DNA of 64,000 bases from JAFKFJ01 sp963786445 (GTDB lineage: Bacteria; Pseudomonadota; Alphaproteobacteria; Acetobacterales; Acetobacteraceae): NCBI GenBank assembly GCA_963786445.1, contig CAWAZU010000025.1:310001-374000 (forward strand), in the 5' to 3' direction. Positions 18,237 through 27,717 of the stretch are shown here, in pieces (within the stretch, counting starts at the first letter, position 1; each line of letters begins with the position of its first letter). The notes beneath the pieces are model-generated. The model was given only the letters and a program-made list of their open reading frames with translations. It did not search any database and had not been told where the DNA came from. The position numbers were made by a program, and so were the translations under genes.

Positions 18237-18336
18237 CCGCGCGTCGCCCGGCAGCGTGTGCCATCGGCCGAGCTGTACCCTGCCGGTGCCTCATCGACGG
18301 ACCGGCGAGTTCGTGCATGCATGCCGACCTGGTGCC

Positions 18337-18577
18337 ATGACGCGCACGCCGCTGATCGGGTCGGCGCGAGGGTATCGAACTCTGACGCCCGAAACTGGAT
18401 ACTTCCTCGCCAAGGCCCGCCGGTTGCTCGGTGAAGCCGACGCCATGCGGAAGATGCAGTTCAATGAGGCGGCGGCCCGCACGGCCTACCTTGCCGGATT
18501 CCATGCCGCCCAAGCGTTGATTTCGGAGAGAACCGGTCGCAAGGTGAAAACCCAGCAGCGCCGGAGATCCGAGAAAA
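18337..18577 (+). pseudogene. HEPN-domain protein fragment
   Basis: From ATG 18337 the frame reads 'YFLAKARRLLGEADAMRKMQFNEAAARTAYLAGFHAAQALISERTGRKVKT' in two helices. This is the first half of a HEPN domain (the 'A.R.AYYA.FHAA.ALL' helix). The expected second half after 'KT' is absent: the frame becomes arginine-rich and runs into the next gene, whose start lies at 18578. The catalytic Rx4-6H motif of toxic HEPN RNases would be in the missing half. No partner nucleotidyltransferase (MNT) gene is adjacent. I read it as a decayed HEPN gene, possibly from a toxin-antitoxin pair. It could still be expressed as a short protein. Confidence 0.6.
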
Positions 18578-19135
18578 ATGCCCCTGAGCGATCCCGCCCC
18601 GCGCGAGCGTCTGCACCACCGTGCCATCGCCATCGACGGCTACCGCCGCGCCGACGGGCTGTTCGACATCGAGGCGGAGATCGTCGATACGAAAACCTAT
18701 CCGCTGAAGCTGGAGCACCGCGCGGCCGACCCCGGCGAGGCGCTGCACCACATGCGCATCCGCTTCACCGTCGATGAGGACATGACCATCCGCGAAGCCG
18801 AGGCGATCACCGAGGCCGGGCCGTTCGCGACCTGCTCCGGCGGGGCGGCGAGCTTTGCCCGCCTCGCCGGCCTGCGCGTCGGGCCGGGATTCGTGCGCGA
18901 GGCGATGGCGCGGCTCGGCGGGCCTGCCGGCTGCACGCATATCCGCGAGCTGGTGCAGCAGATGGGCACGGTGGTGTTCCAGACCCTGTTCGGCCAGCGG
19001 TCGCGCCCGTTCGACGAGGCGGCGGTGGCGGCGCGCATGGTGAATTCCTGCCACGCCTACGCCGCCGACGGCGAGGTCGTGCGGCGGCGCTGGCCGCACC
19101 TCGCCACGGGCGCGGGGCGGGCGGCGGCGGACTGA
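18578..19135 (+). CDS. DUF2889 domain-containing protein
   Basis: 185 residues. The sequence fits the DUF2889 family: 'RLHHRAIAIDGYRRADGLFDIEAEIVDTK' at the start, 'HHMRIRFTVDEDMTIREAEA' in the middle, and 'GCTHIRELVQQMGTVVFQTL' near residue 125. A late 'NSCHAYAADGEVVRRRWPHL' block is also typical. The His and Cys residues in these blocks are conserved in the family, but no function is established. It is convergent with the bolA-family gene, 16 bases away. The upstream 5' region is occupied by the HEPN remnant. Confidence 0.88.
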   Translation: MPLSDPAPRERLHHRAIAIDGYRRADGLFDIEAEIVDTKTYPLKLEHRAADPGEALHHMRIRFTVDEDMTIREAEAITEAGPFATCSGGAASFARLAGLRVGPGFVREAMARLGGPAGCTHIRELVQQMGTVVFQTLFGQRSRPFDEAAVAARMVNSCHAYAADGEVVRRRWPHLATGAGRAAAD

Positions 19136-19151
19136 GCGGGTTGCACCCGCC

Positions 19152-19466
19152 CTACGCGCGGGGAAGGGGTTCGCGTCGCGCGGTGTCGGCGAAAACCTGC
19201 TCCTCCAGCGTGCGCAGCGTCAGCGCCAGCGCGTGCAGGCCGCCGGAAAACTCGTCCGCCAGCGCCTCATGCACGGCGCGGGAGCGCGCGACGCGCGTCA
19301 TGCCGCGGAACGCGTCCGAGACCAGCAGCACCGAATAATGCGTCTGCCCGCCCGGCGCGGCGCCGGCATGGCCGGCGTGGCGGGCGCTGTCGTCGGCAAC
19401 GTGCAGCGCGGCAGGGGCGAAGCGGGCGGTGAGCAGGGCGGCGATGCGGTCGGCGCGGTCGGTCAT
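19152..19466 (-). CDS. BolA family protein
   Basis: 104 residues with the class II KH-like BolA fold. 'HVADDSARHAGHAG' (near residues 22-35) contains the conserved histidine region, and 'THYSVLLVSDAFRGMTRVARSRAVHEAL' is the signature block with the nearly invariant arginine and histidine. BolA proteins pair with monothiol glutaredoxins in iron-sulfur cluster handling; some also bind DNA. The neighbouring J-domain and cobST genes form an order common in alphaproteobacteria. The start is the ATG at 19466. Confidence 0.93.
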   Translation of the reverse strand: MTDRADRIAALLTARFAPAALHVADDSARHAGHAGAAPGGQTHYSVLLVSDAFRGMTRVARSRAVHEALADEFSGGLHALALTLRTLEEQVFADTARREPLPRA

Positions 19467-19532
19467 GCGGCTTTATGACCCCGCCAATTCCCCCTTTGCA
19501 AACGCCGCTTGAGGCCGCACATATCGGCCACG

Positions 19533-20135
19533 ATGACCCGACGCCCGCCGCGACCCCGGGCCTACGCGCCGGACCCGGACGCGCCGGGCCGCTGCTGCGA
19601 CGTGCCCGGCTGCGGCGCACCCGGCGCATACCGGGCGCCGAAATCCCGCCAGTCGTTGCGCGAATACTGGTGGTTCTGCCTCGACCACGTGCGCGGCTAC
19701 AACGCCGCCTGGGATTTCTACAAGGGCATGACGCCGGCGCAGATCGAGGCCGAGATGCGCGCCGACACGCACTGGCAGCGCCCGACCTGGCCGCTCGGCC
19801 ATCTCGGCGCGCGGCTGGACGAGGCGATCCGCCACGACCCGCTGCATGTGCTCAACGCCGGGTTCGGCCATGCCCGCCGGCAGGAGCGGGAGCGGCGGCA
19901 GGCGGAGGCCGCGGCGCCGGCGGAACTGCGCGAGCCGCTGGCCACGCTGGGGCTGGCCTGGCCGCTGACGCTCGCCGACCTGAAGCAGCGCTACAAGCAG
20001 CTCGCCAAGCAGCACCACCCGGACGCCAACAACGGCGACCGGGCGGCCGAGGAGCGGCTGAAGACGATCAACCTCGCCTATGCCGCGCTGCGCGGCCGGC
20101 TGGCGCAGGCGCCGCCGCTCGCCGCCGCCGGCTGA
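19533..20135 (+). CDS. J-domain (DnaJ-type) co-chaperone protein
   Basis: 200 residues from ATG 19533. The N-terminal half carries cysteines 'CCDVPGCGAPGAYRAPKS' and a tryptophan-rich 'YWWFCLDHVRGYNAAWDFYKGM', a block typical of this alphaproteobacterial family. The C-terminal half is a J domain with 'LADLKQRYKQLAKQHHPDAN', including the HPD motif that stimulates DnaK ATPase activity, and 'INLAYAAL'. It precedes cobS by about 95 bases. The cysteine block may bind zinc, but this is inference. A TTG at 19509 is a less likely start. Confidence 0.9.
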   Translation: MTRRPPRPRAYAPDPDAPGRCCDVPGCGAPGAYRAPKSRQSLREYWWFCLDHVRGYNAAWDFYKGMTPAQIEAEMRADTHWQRPTWPLGHLGARLDEAIRHDPLHVLNAGFGHARRQERERRQAEAAAPAELREPLATLGLAWPLTLADLKQRYKQLAKQHHPDANNGDRAAEERLKTINLAYAALRGRLAQAPPLAAAG

Positions 20136-20230
20136 CGCGACGCCGCCGACCTGCGCTGCGCTGCGTTGCCTACCCATCGACGCGGCCGGGGCGTAGTCTG
20201 CGTCCCGGCGAACCACAGGACGTCTGGCCT

Positions 20231-21247
20231 ATGAACAAGCTTGCCGCCGTGCCCGACAGCCGCTCCGTGCCGACCTCGGCGATCAACATCCCCGACATGA
20301 CCGTCGATACCCAGGCCCTGTTCGGCGTGCAGACCGACATGCAGGTGCCGGCGTTTTCCGAGCGCACCGAGCACGTGCCCGACATCGACACGGCCTACCG
20401 CTTCGACCGCGAGACCACGCTGGCGATCCTGGCGGGGTTCACGTTCAATCGGCGGGTGATGATCCAGGGCTATCACGGCACCGGCAAATCGACGCATATC
20501 GAGCAGGTGGCGGCGCGGCTGAACTGGCCGTGCGTGCGCGTCAACCTCGACAGCCACATCAGCCGCATCGACCTGATCGGCAAGGACGCGATCGTGCTGA
20601 AGGAGGGCAAGCAGGTCACCGAGTTCCGCGAGGGGCTGCTGCCCTGGGCGCTGCAGCACCCGTGCGCGCTGGTGTTCGACGAATACGATGCCGGGCGGCC
20701 GGACGTGATGTTCGTGATCCAGCGCGTGCTGGAGGTCGAGGGCAAGCTGACGCTGCTGGACCAGAACCGCGTGATCCGGCCGCACCCTGCGTTCCGCCTG
20801 TTCTCGACGACGAACACGGTGGGGCTGGGCGACACCACGGGGCTGTATCACGGCACGCAGCAGATCAACCAGGGCCAGATGGACCGCTGGAACATCGTCG
20901 CCACCCTGAACTACCTGCCGCACGGGGAGGAGACGCAGATCGTGATGGCGAAGCTCGGCATCGACCCGGCCGACCGGGCCGCCAAGAAGCGGGTGGAGAC
21001 CATGGTGGCGCTGGCCGACCTGACGCGCGCCGGCTTCATCAACGGCGACATTTCCACGGTGATGTCGCCGCGCACCGTCATCACCTGGGCGGAGAATGCG
21101 CGCATTTTCGGCGACGTGGGGTTTGCGTTCCGGCTGACGTTCCTCAACAAGTGCGACGAGGCGGAGCGCGCCACGGTGGCGGAATACTACCAGCGCTGCT
21201 TCAACGAGGAGATCCAGACCGGCGCGCTGGCGCGGCGGATCGCGTAG
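20231..21247 (+). CDS. cobS: Cobaltochelatase subunit CobS (AAA+ ATPase)
   Basis: 338 residues. The AAA+ core starts with Walker A 'MIQGYHGTGKSTHIEQ' (about residues 78-93). 'ALVFDEYDAGRPDVMFVIQ' is the Walker B block, and 'FRLFSTTNTVGLGDTTGLYHGTQ' contains sensor 1. The N-terminal 'DMTVDTQALFGV' block is specific to CobS rather than general MoxR ATPases. With CobN and CobT it inserts cobalt into hydrogenobyrinate a,c-diamide in aerobic cobalamin synthesis. cobT follows 8 bases later. cobN is not in this window. Confidence 0.95.
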   Translation: MNKLAAVPDSRSVPTSAINIPDMTVDTQALFGVQTDMQVPAFSERTEHVPDIDTAYRFDRETTLAILAGFTFNRRVMIQGYHGTGKSTHIEQVAARLNWPCVRVNLDSHISRIDLIGKDAIVLKEGKQVTEFREGLLPWALQHPCALVFDEYDAGRPDVMFVIQRVLEVEGKLTLLDQNRVIRPHPAFRLFSTTNTVGLGDTTGLYHGTQQINQGQMDRWNIVATLNYLPHGEETQIVMAKLGIDPADRAAKKRVETMVALADLTRAGFINGDISTVMSPRTVITWAENARIFGDVGFAFRLTFLNKCDEAERATVAEYYQRCFNEEIQTGALARRIA

Positions 21248-21255
21248 CGCGCGTG

Positions 21256-23130
21256 ATGGCGACCGCGAGCAAGGACAGCCCGCGCAGCGAGGAATTCAAG
21301 CGCGCCACGGCCGGTGCGCTCCGCGCGATCGCGCGGAGCAACGAGGTGCAGGTGGCGTTCCAGCCCGGCCCCTCCGGGCTGGCCGGCAAGCGCGCCCGCC
21401 TGCCGCTGCCCACGCGCGCGCTGCCGCCGGCCGAGATGGCGCGGCTGCGCGGCGTCGCCGACAGTCTTGCACTGCGCCTGCGCCATCACGACGACGCGGT
21501 GCATGCGGCGCGCATGCCGGCACAGCGCGATGCGCGCGACGCCTACGACGCGCTGGAACAGGCGCGCGTGGAGGTGATCGGCGCGCGCCACATGTCGGGG
21601 GTGGCCGCCAATCTGCGCGCGCATCTTGCGGAAACCTGCGAGGCCGAGGGCTACGACCGCATGACGCGGCGCGAGCAGTTGCCGGTCGCCGCGGCGCTGT
21701 CGCTGCTGGCGCGCGAACGCATGTCGGGCGAGCCCACGCCGGACGCCGCCGCGCGCGTGCTCGATCTGTGGCGCGACACGCTCGGCGCCCCGGCGGAGAC
21801 GGCACTCGACGAGATGGCGCGGGCGCAGCGCGACCAGGCGGCGTTCGCCCGCGCCGCGCGAAAACTGCTCGCGGCCCTCGACCTGGCCGAGGCCGAGGCG
21901 GACGCCGAGCCGGAGCAGGGCGACCAGAACGAGGCCGGCGCCGAACAGTCCGGCCCGCAGGACGCCAGCCAGGACAGCGAAGGCGACAGCCGCAGCGACA
22001 CCGAGAGCACGCTCGGCGCGCAGCCCGAGGAGATGGACGGCAACTCCGCCGCGGAGGACGACAGCGAGGGTGCCGAGGACGAGGCCGCCGCGCAGGGCGA
22101 GGACCGCCCGAGCGGCCCGCAGCCGCGCCGCGACAAGCCGGCGGCGGATGCCGAACCCGGCTATCGCGCCTTCACCCGCGCGTTCGACGACGAAGTGGCG
22201 GCGGAGGAGCTGGTCGATGCCGACGAACTGACGCGGCTGCGCCAGCAGCTCGACCAGCAATTGCAGCACCTGCAAGGCGTGGTCGCGAAACTTGCCAACC
22301 GGCTGCAGCGCCGCCTCCTGGCGCAGCAGCAGCGCGCCTGGGATTTCGATCTCGAGGAAGGCCTGCTGGATGCCGGCAGGCTGGCGCGCGTGGTGGTCAA
22401 TCCGTTGCAGGCGCTGTCCTACAAGCGCGAACGCGACACCGACTTCCGCGACACGGTGGTGACGCTGCTGATCGACAATTCCGGCTCGATGCGCGGCCGG
22501 CCGATCACGGTCGCCGCCATGTGCGGCGACATCCTGGCGCGCACGCTGGAACGCTGCGCGGTGAAAGTGGAAGTGCTCGGCTTCACCACGCGCGCGTGGA
22601 AGGGCGGGCAGTCGCGGGAACGCTGGGTGGCCGAAGGCAAGCCGCGCAATCCCGGACGGCTGAACGACCTGCGGCACATCATCTACAAGTCGGCCGATGC
22701 GCCGTGGCGGCGGGCGCGGAAAAATCTCGGGCTGATGCTGCGTGAAGGGCTGTTGAAAGAAAATATCGACGGCGAGGCGCTGCTGTGGGCGTATCGGCGG
22801 CTGCTGGCGCGGCCGGAGAACCGGCGCATCCTGATGGTGATCTCCGACGGTGCGCCGGTGGATGACAGCACGTTGTCGGTCAATCCCGGCAACTACCTGG
22901 AGCGGCATCTGCGCGAGGTGATCCGCGACATCGAAGCGCGCGACGCGGTGGAGCTGATCGCGATCGGCATCGGCCATGACGTGACGCGGTATTACCGCCG
23001 CGCCGTCACCATCGTCGATGCCGAGGAACTCGGCGGCACGATGATGCAGAAGCTGTCGGAGCTGTTCGACGAGGACGCAGCGCTGGCCTGGGCGCGCGCG
23101 GCGGCGGAGCGGGCGCCGCTGGTGGCGTAG
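21256..23130 (+). CDS. cobT: Cobaltochelatase subunit CobT (VWA domain)
   Basis: 624 residues. The N-terminal third is helical. The middle (about 215-300) is a long acidic Asp/Glu/Gln/Ser-rich linker, typical of CobT. The C-terminal third is a von Willebrand A domain with the MIDAS motif 'LLIDNSGSMRGRP' (D407, S409, S411), which binds a metal ion and contacts CobS. 'LMVISDGAPVDDSTLSV' contributes the later MIDAS aspartate. ATG 21256 was chosen; a GTG directly before it is also in frame. It forms an operon with cobS. Confidence 0.95.
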   Translation: MATASKDSPRSEEFKRATAGALRAIARSNEVQVAFQPGPSGLAGKRARLPLPTRALPPAEMARLRGVADSLALRLRHHDDAVHAARMPAQRDARDAYDALEQARVEVIGARHMSGVAANLRAHLAETCEAEGYDRMTRREQLPVAAALSLLARERMSGEPTPDAAARVLDLWRDTLGAPAETALDEMARAQRDQAAFARAARKLLAALDLAEAEADAEPEQGDQNEAGAEQSGPQDASQDSEGDSRSDTESTLGAQPEEMDGNSAAEDDSEGAEDEAAAQGEDRPSGPQPRRDKPAADAEPGYRAFTRAFDDEVAAEELVDADELTRLRQQLDQQLQHLQGVVAKLANRLQRRLLAQQQRAWDFDLEEGLLDAGRLARVVVNPLQALSYKRERDTDFRDTVVTLLIDNSGSMRGRPITVAAMCGDILARTLERCAVKVEVLGFTTRAWKGGQSRERWVAEGKPRNPGRLNDLRHIIYKSADAPWRRARKNLGLMLREGLLKENIDGEALLWAYRRLLARPENRRILMVISDGAPVDDSTLSVNPGNYLERHLREVIRDIEARDAVELIAIGIGHDVTRYYRRAVTIVDAEELGGTMMQKLSELFDEDAALAWARAAAERAPLVA

Positions 23131-23210
23131 CCTACGCCGCGAGCTGCTTGCAGCCAATCACATGCAACTATGGCGACAATTCCTTCAAAAGGATATTGGA
23201 CGCTGGACTC

Positions 23211-23918
<708 letters not shown>

Positions 23919-23922
<4 letters not shown>

Positions 23923-24711
23923 GCCGGGCGCGCCGCTTGCAGCCGGGCCGCGACTTTTTGGCCGAGATAGGCCTCCACCACCGCCGGATCGGCGCGCGCC
24001 CCGGCCGGGGTGCCGGAGAAAATGCGGCGGCCGAAATTCAGCACCGTCACACTGTCCGACAGGCCCATGACGAACTTCATGTCGTGCTCGACCAGCAGCA
24101 CCGTCGTGCCGGCCTCCACGATGCTGCGGATCAGCGCGCCGAGCGTCACCGTCTCGGCCGGGTTGAGGCCGGCGGCCGGTTCGTCGAGCAGCAGCAGGCG
24201 CGGCGCGCCCGCCATCGCGCGCGCGATCTCCAGCCGCCGCGCCTCGCCGTAGGACAGCACCGCCGCGCGCTCGCCCGCCCGCCGCTCCAGCCCGACCAGC
24301 GCCAGCGCCTCGCGCGCGCGGGCCACCGCGTTGCGTTCCTCGCGGCGAAACGCCCGTGTGCGCAGCACGATCGCCGGCAGCGAGGCGGCAAGGCGCGGAT
24401 GCAGGCCGGTCAGCGCGTTCTCCAGCACCGTCATGGCGCCGAACAGGCGGACCGTCTGGAACGTGCGCGCAATTCCCTGCCGCGCCCGCGCATCGGCCGG
24501 CGAGCGCCGTGACGTCGCGCCCGTCGAGCGCGATGGTGCCCGCGCTTGGCGCGACGAGGCCGGAGATCAGGTTGAACAGCGTGGTTTTTCCGGCGCCGTT
24601 GGGGCCGATCACGGCATGCACGCCGTGCGGCGGCACGTCGAGATCGACGCGATCGACCGCGGTCAGCCCGGCATAGCGGCGCGAAAGTCCGCGCAGCGCC
24701 AGCAGCGTCAT
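23919..24711 (-). pseudogene. livG: Branched-chain amino-acid ABC transporter ATPase LivG, split by a +1 frameshift
   Basis: From ATG 24711 (overlapping the livM stop) the frame reads 'MTLLALRGLSRRYAGLTAVD' with Walker A 'VIGPNGAGKTTLFNLISG'. It leaves frame near 24500, after 'DGRDVTAL'. The second part in the next frame continues 'ADARARQGIARTFQTVRLF', then 'SYGEARRLEIARAMA', Walker B 'LLLLDEPAAGLNP' and 'LLVEHDMKFVMGL'. One extra G in the 'GCCGGCC' stretch explains the break. As written, Walker A and the signature motif are on different polypeptides, so no working LivG is made. If the base is a sequencing artefact, the gene is a normal 263-residue LivG. Confidence 0.9.
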
Positions 24712-25550
24712 GCCGCGCGCCGCTTCATCCGCCAGGCCAGCAGCCCGCGCGGCAGGAACAGCACCGCCAGCACGATCACCACGCCGTTCAACACCAGCCG
24801 CAGATCGGCCAGCCCGCGCAGCATTTCGGGCAGCAGCGTCAACACGACTGCGCCCAGCACCGGCGCCAGCGGCGTGCCGATGCCGCCGAGCAATGCAAAC
24901 GACAGAATGGTCACCGCCGGCTCGAACCCGTAGTCGTTCGGGCCGATGAAGTCGGTGGAGTGCGCGGAGAGCGCGCCCGCCAGCCCGGCCAGCGCCGCCG
25001 AGGCCACCAGGGTCGCGAGCCGGTAGCGGCGCACGTTCACGCCCATCGCCAACGCCGCGGTCTCGTCGCTGCGCATCGCCTCCATCGCGCGGCCGATGCG
25101 GCTCTGCCCGATGCGCCAGAGCACCAGCAGCGCCAGCGCCAGCAGCGCGTAGATCAGCCACAGCGGCGCGGATTCCGGGATGCCGGACAGGCCCAGCGCG
25201 CCGCCCAGCGCATCGACGTTGAGATAGACCGCGCGCAGCACTTCGCCCAGCCCGATGGTGGCGATGGCGAGATAGACGCCGGAGAGCCGCAGCGTTGGCC
25301 CGCCGACCAGCAGCGCGAACGCGACCGGCACCAGCGTGGAAAGCGGCAGCACCGCCCAGAACGGCGCGTGCAGCCGCAGCGTCAGCATCGCCGAGGCATA
25401 GGCGCCCAGGCCCATGAACGCCGCCTGCCCGAGCGAGAGCTGTCCGACCGCCAGCACGACATACATCGACAAGGCCAGCAGCCCGTTGACGCCGAGCGAC
25501 ACGACGACGTTCTGGTAGGTCCAGAACAGGTTGCCGAGCCAGCCCGGCAC
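24708..25550 (-). CDS. livM: Branched-chain amino-acid ABC transporter permease LivM
   Basis: 280 residues with about nine membrane helices. Family marks are 'ALSMYVVLAVGQLSLGQAAFMGLGAYASAML' near the start, 'GVYLAIATIGLGEVLR', 'SRIGRAMEAMRSDETAALAMGVNVRRYR' (the cytoplasmic loop that docks on the ATPases) and 'GGIGTPLAPVLGA'. GTG 25550 begins two bases after the livH stop; an ATG about 50 bases upstream would overlap livH. Inner-membrane pore subunit with LivH. Confidence 0.93.
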   Translation of the reverse strand: MPGWLGNLFWTYQNVVVSLGVNGLLALSMYVVLAVGQLSLGQAAFMGLGAYASAMLTLRLHAPFWAVLPLSTLVPVAFALLVGGPTLRLSGVYLAIATIGLGEVLRAVYLNVDALGGALGLSGIPESAPLWLIYALLALALLVLWRIGQSRIGRAMEAMRSDETAALAMGVNVRRYRLATLVASAALAGLAGALSAHSTDFIGPNDYGFEPAVTILSFALLGGIGTPLAPVLGAVVLTLLPEMLRGLADLRLVLNGVVIVLAVLFLPRGLLAWRMKRRAA

Positions 25551-25552
25551 GG

Positions 25553-26434
25553 TCAGACGCGCCGCAGCGCCGGGCGGCCGAACAGGCCGGCGGGGCGCGT
25601 CCATAGCACCAGCACCAGGATGGCGAACGCCACCGCTTCCTTCAGCCCGGAATCGAGATAGCCGGCGGTCAGCACCTCGATGACGCCGAGCAGCAGGCCG
25701 GCGATCAATGCGCCGAAAATGTCGCCCAGCCCGCCGGCAATGACGACGACGAAGCCGCGCAGCATCATCGCCTCGCCCATGTACGGATAGATGGCGTTGT
25801 AGGCGAGGCCGATCAGCACGCCGGCCGCGCCGGCCAGCGCGCCGGAGAGGAACGACACCAGTGCCGCGATCCGCGCCGTGTCGATGCCCATCAGCCCCGC
25901 CGCGTCCGGGTTCTCCGCCACCGCGCGGATGGCGAGGCCGATCCGGGAGAACCGCACCAGCCACACCAGCCCGCCCGCCAGCACCACCGAGGCGCCGAGG
26001 ATCAGCAGCTGCGCCTGCGTCACGCGCACCGCCCCGAGCACGATCGCCTCGCTGCCGAGCACGCGCGCCGGCAGGCGGCGGATGTCGGGGCCGAGCAGGG
26101 CGGTCATCGCCGCATCCAGCGCCAGCACCGCGCCGAGCGTGACCATCAGCGACGCCAGTTCGTCGGCCCGCGCGCGCCGCAGCCGCGTCAGCAGCAGCGT
26201 GTCCAGCACCACCGCGACCGCGCCCGAGGCCAGCGCCGCCGCGGGCAAGGCGAGCCACAGCCCGACGCCCGCATCGCGCGTGAGAAAAAGCGCGACGAAG
26301 GCGCCGGCGGTGAAATAGAAGCCGTAGGTCAGGTTGATGACGCGCAGCACCCCGAACATGAGGGTAAAGCCGAGCGCGAACAGGGCATAGGTCGCGCCGA
26401 GCAACACGCCGTTGACGAGTTGCTGGGCCAGCAC
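25553..26434 (-). CDS. livH: Branched-chain amino-acid ABC transporter permease LivH
   Basis: 293 residues from GTG 26434, which sits four bases after the livK stop. Hydrophobic throughout, with 'LVNGVLLGATYALFALGFTLMFGVLRVINLTYGFYFTAGAF' as the classical LivH start and 'FSRIGLAIRAVAENPDAAGLMGIDTARI' as the ATPase-docking loop. 'VVVIAGGLGDIFGALIAGLLLG' near the C-terminus is also conserved. The longer upstream frame lies inside livK and is rejected. Forms the membrane channel with LivM. Confidence 0.93.
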   Translation of the reverse strand: MLAQQLVNGVLLGATYALFALGFTLMFGVLRVINLTYGFYFTAGAFVALFLTRDAGVGLWLALPAAALASGAVAVVLDTLLLTRLRRARADELASLMVTLGAVLALDAAMTALLGPDIRRLPARVLGSEAIVLGAVRVTQAQLLILGASVVLAGGLVWLVRFSRIGLAIRAVAENPDAAGLMGIDTARIAALVSFLSGALAGAAGVLIGLAYNAIYPYMGEAMMLRGFVVVIAGGLGDIFGALIAGLLLGVIEVLTAGYLDSGLKEAVAFAILVLVLWTRPAGLFGRPALRRV

Positions 26435-26438
26435 GTCC

Positions 26439-27548
26439 CTACTCGGCGATGCGGAAGGTGCCGCCGTGCATCTCCAGCACCACCACGCCCTGCGCCGAGG
26501 CCGGGTTGCGGTGCGCATCGAAGCGGAACGGTCCCATCACGCCGTTGTAGTCGGTGCGCAGCAGGCCGTTGCGGATGCGCTCGGGGTCGGCGTTGCCGGC
26601 GTGGGCGATCGCCGCGGCGAGGATGAACAGCGTGTCGTAGGCCTGCGCGGCGAACTGGTCGGGGTCGTGGTGGTATTCTTCGCGGAAGGCGGCGACGAAG
26701 GCCTGGTTGGCGGGGTCCGGCTTGCCGATGAACCACGGGCTGCCGACGATCAGCCCGTCCGCCGCCGCGCCCGCGATCTGGCCGAGTTTCGGCGAGTTGG
26801 AGCCGTTGCCGCCGATGAACAGCGTGGCTTGTCCAAAGCCAAGCTGCCGCGCTTGCAAGAGCACGCCGGAGACCGGCTCGACGAGCGCGGAAATACCGAC
26901 CGCGTCGGGCTTCAGCGCCTTGATCGCGGTGAGCTGGGCGGAGAAGTCGGTGTCCTTGCTGCCGAAGCTCTCGGTCGCCAGGATCTTCAGCCCGAGATTC
27001 GCGGCGGCGGACTTCATCACGTCGAAGCCGGATTTCGAGAACGCGTCGTCGTTGGCGTACATCAGCGCGATGGTTTTCACGCCGCGCGCGACGGCTTTTT
27101 TCATCGTCACCGGGATCACGTCGGCCTCCGGCAGCGCGGTGCGGAAGATGAACGGACCGATATCGGTGATGCCGTTGGCGGTGGTTGAGCTGCCGATGGT
27201 CGGGATGCCGCGGCGGTTGGTCACCGGCCCCATCGCGAACATCTCGTTGGAGAGGGTGGGGCCGATGATGGCGGCGACCTTGTCGCGGCCGATCAGCAGG
27301 CGCGCGGCGTTGATCGCGCCGTCCTTGGTGCCGCCGGAGTCTTCGACCGTGAGCGCGATGCGCTTGCCCTTGGCGTTCACCTGGTCCAGTGCCAGTTCCA
27401 CTCCGGCGCGGATGGACATGCCGTAGGCAGCGTTGGGGCCGGAGAGGATGGTGACGAGGCCGACCGGCACCGGCGCGTCCGCCGCCGCCGGCAGGGTTGC
27501 CGCCGCCCCGAGTGCCGCCAGAATCGCGCCAAACTCCCTGCGCTTCAT
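26439..27548 (-). CDS. livK: Branched-chain amino-acid-type ABC transporter substrate-binding protein (LivK-like)
   Basis: 369 residues. A signal peptide ('MKRREFGAILAALGAAATLPAAADA') is followed by the periplasmic binding fold type I: 'VGLVTILSGPNAAYGMSIRAGVELALDQVNA', 'DSGGTKDGAINAARLLI' and 'AIIGPTLSNEM'. The N-terminal 'KRREFGAIL' is Tat-like (Arg-Arg) but short. It is the first gene of the minus-strand livKHMGF operon. The family takes up branched-chain amino acids, but many relatives bind other amino acids, amides or aromatic acids, so the ligand is open. Confidence 0.9.
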   Translation of the reverse strand: MKRREFGAILAALGAAATLPAAADAPVPVGLVTILSGPNAAYGMSIRAGVELALDQVNAKGKRIALTVEDSGGTKDGAINAARLLIGRDKVAAIIGPTLSNEMFAMGPVTNRRGIPTIGSSTTANGITDIGPFIFRTALPEADVIPVTMKKAVARGVKTIALMYANDDAFSKSGFDVMKSAAANLGLKILATESFGSKDTDFSAQLTAIKALKPDAVGISALVEPVSGVLLQARQLGFGQATLFIGGNGSNSPKLGQIAGAAADGLIVGSPWFIGKPDPANQAFVAAFREEYHHDPDQFAAQAYDTLFILAAAIAHAGNADPERIRNGLLRTDYNGVMGPFRFDAHRNPASAQGVVVLEMHGGTFRIAE

Positions 27549-27717
27549 CCCGTCCCATCCCCCGTCCGTACGGTCCCGTGATGGCGAGGTCGCGTCTGCC
27601 GCGCAAGAGGCAGTGACGCAGTTTCAACTTGAACGACCGCAAACCGCCTGCTCCCTTCTTGGCAGGCTAGCATGTTTCTATGTCGGAACATTGTGGGCGT
27701 GCGGAGGCGTCGCACGG

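Noticed and set aside
20231..23130. Reading cobS-cobT as a general MoxR/VWA chaperone pair
   Set aside because: The CobS-specific N-terminal block and the CobT acidic linker with C-terminal VWA fit the cobaltochelatase subunits; lack of cobN here is explained by its usual location elsewhere.
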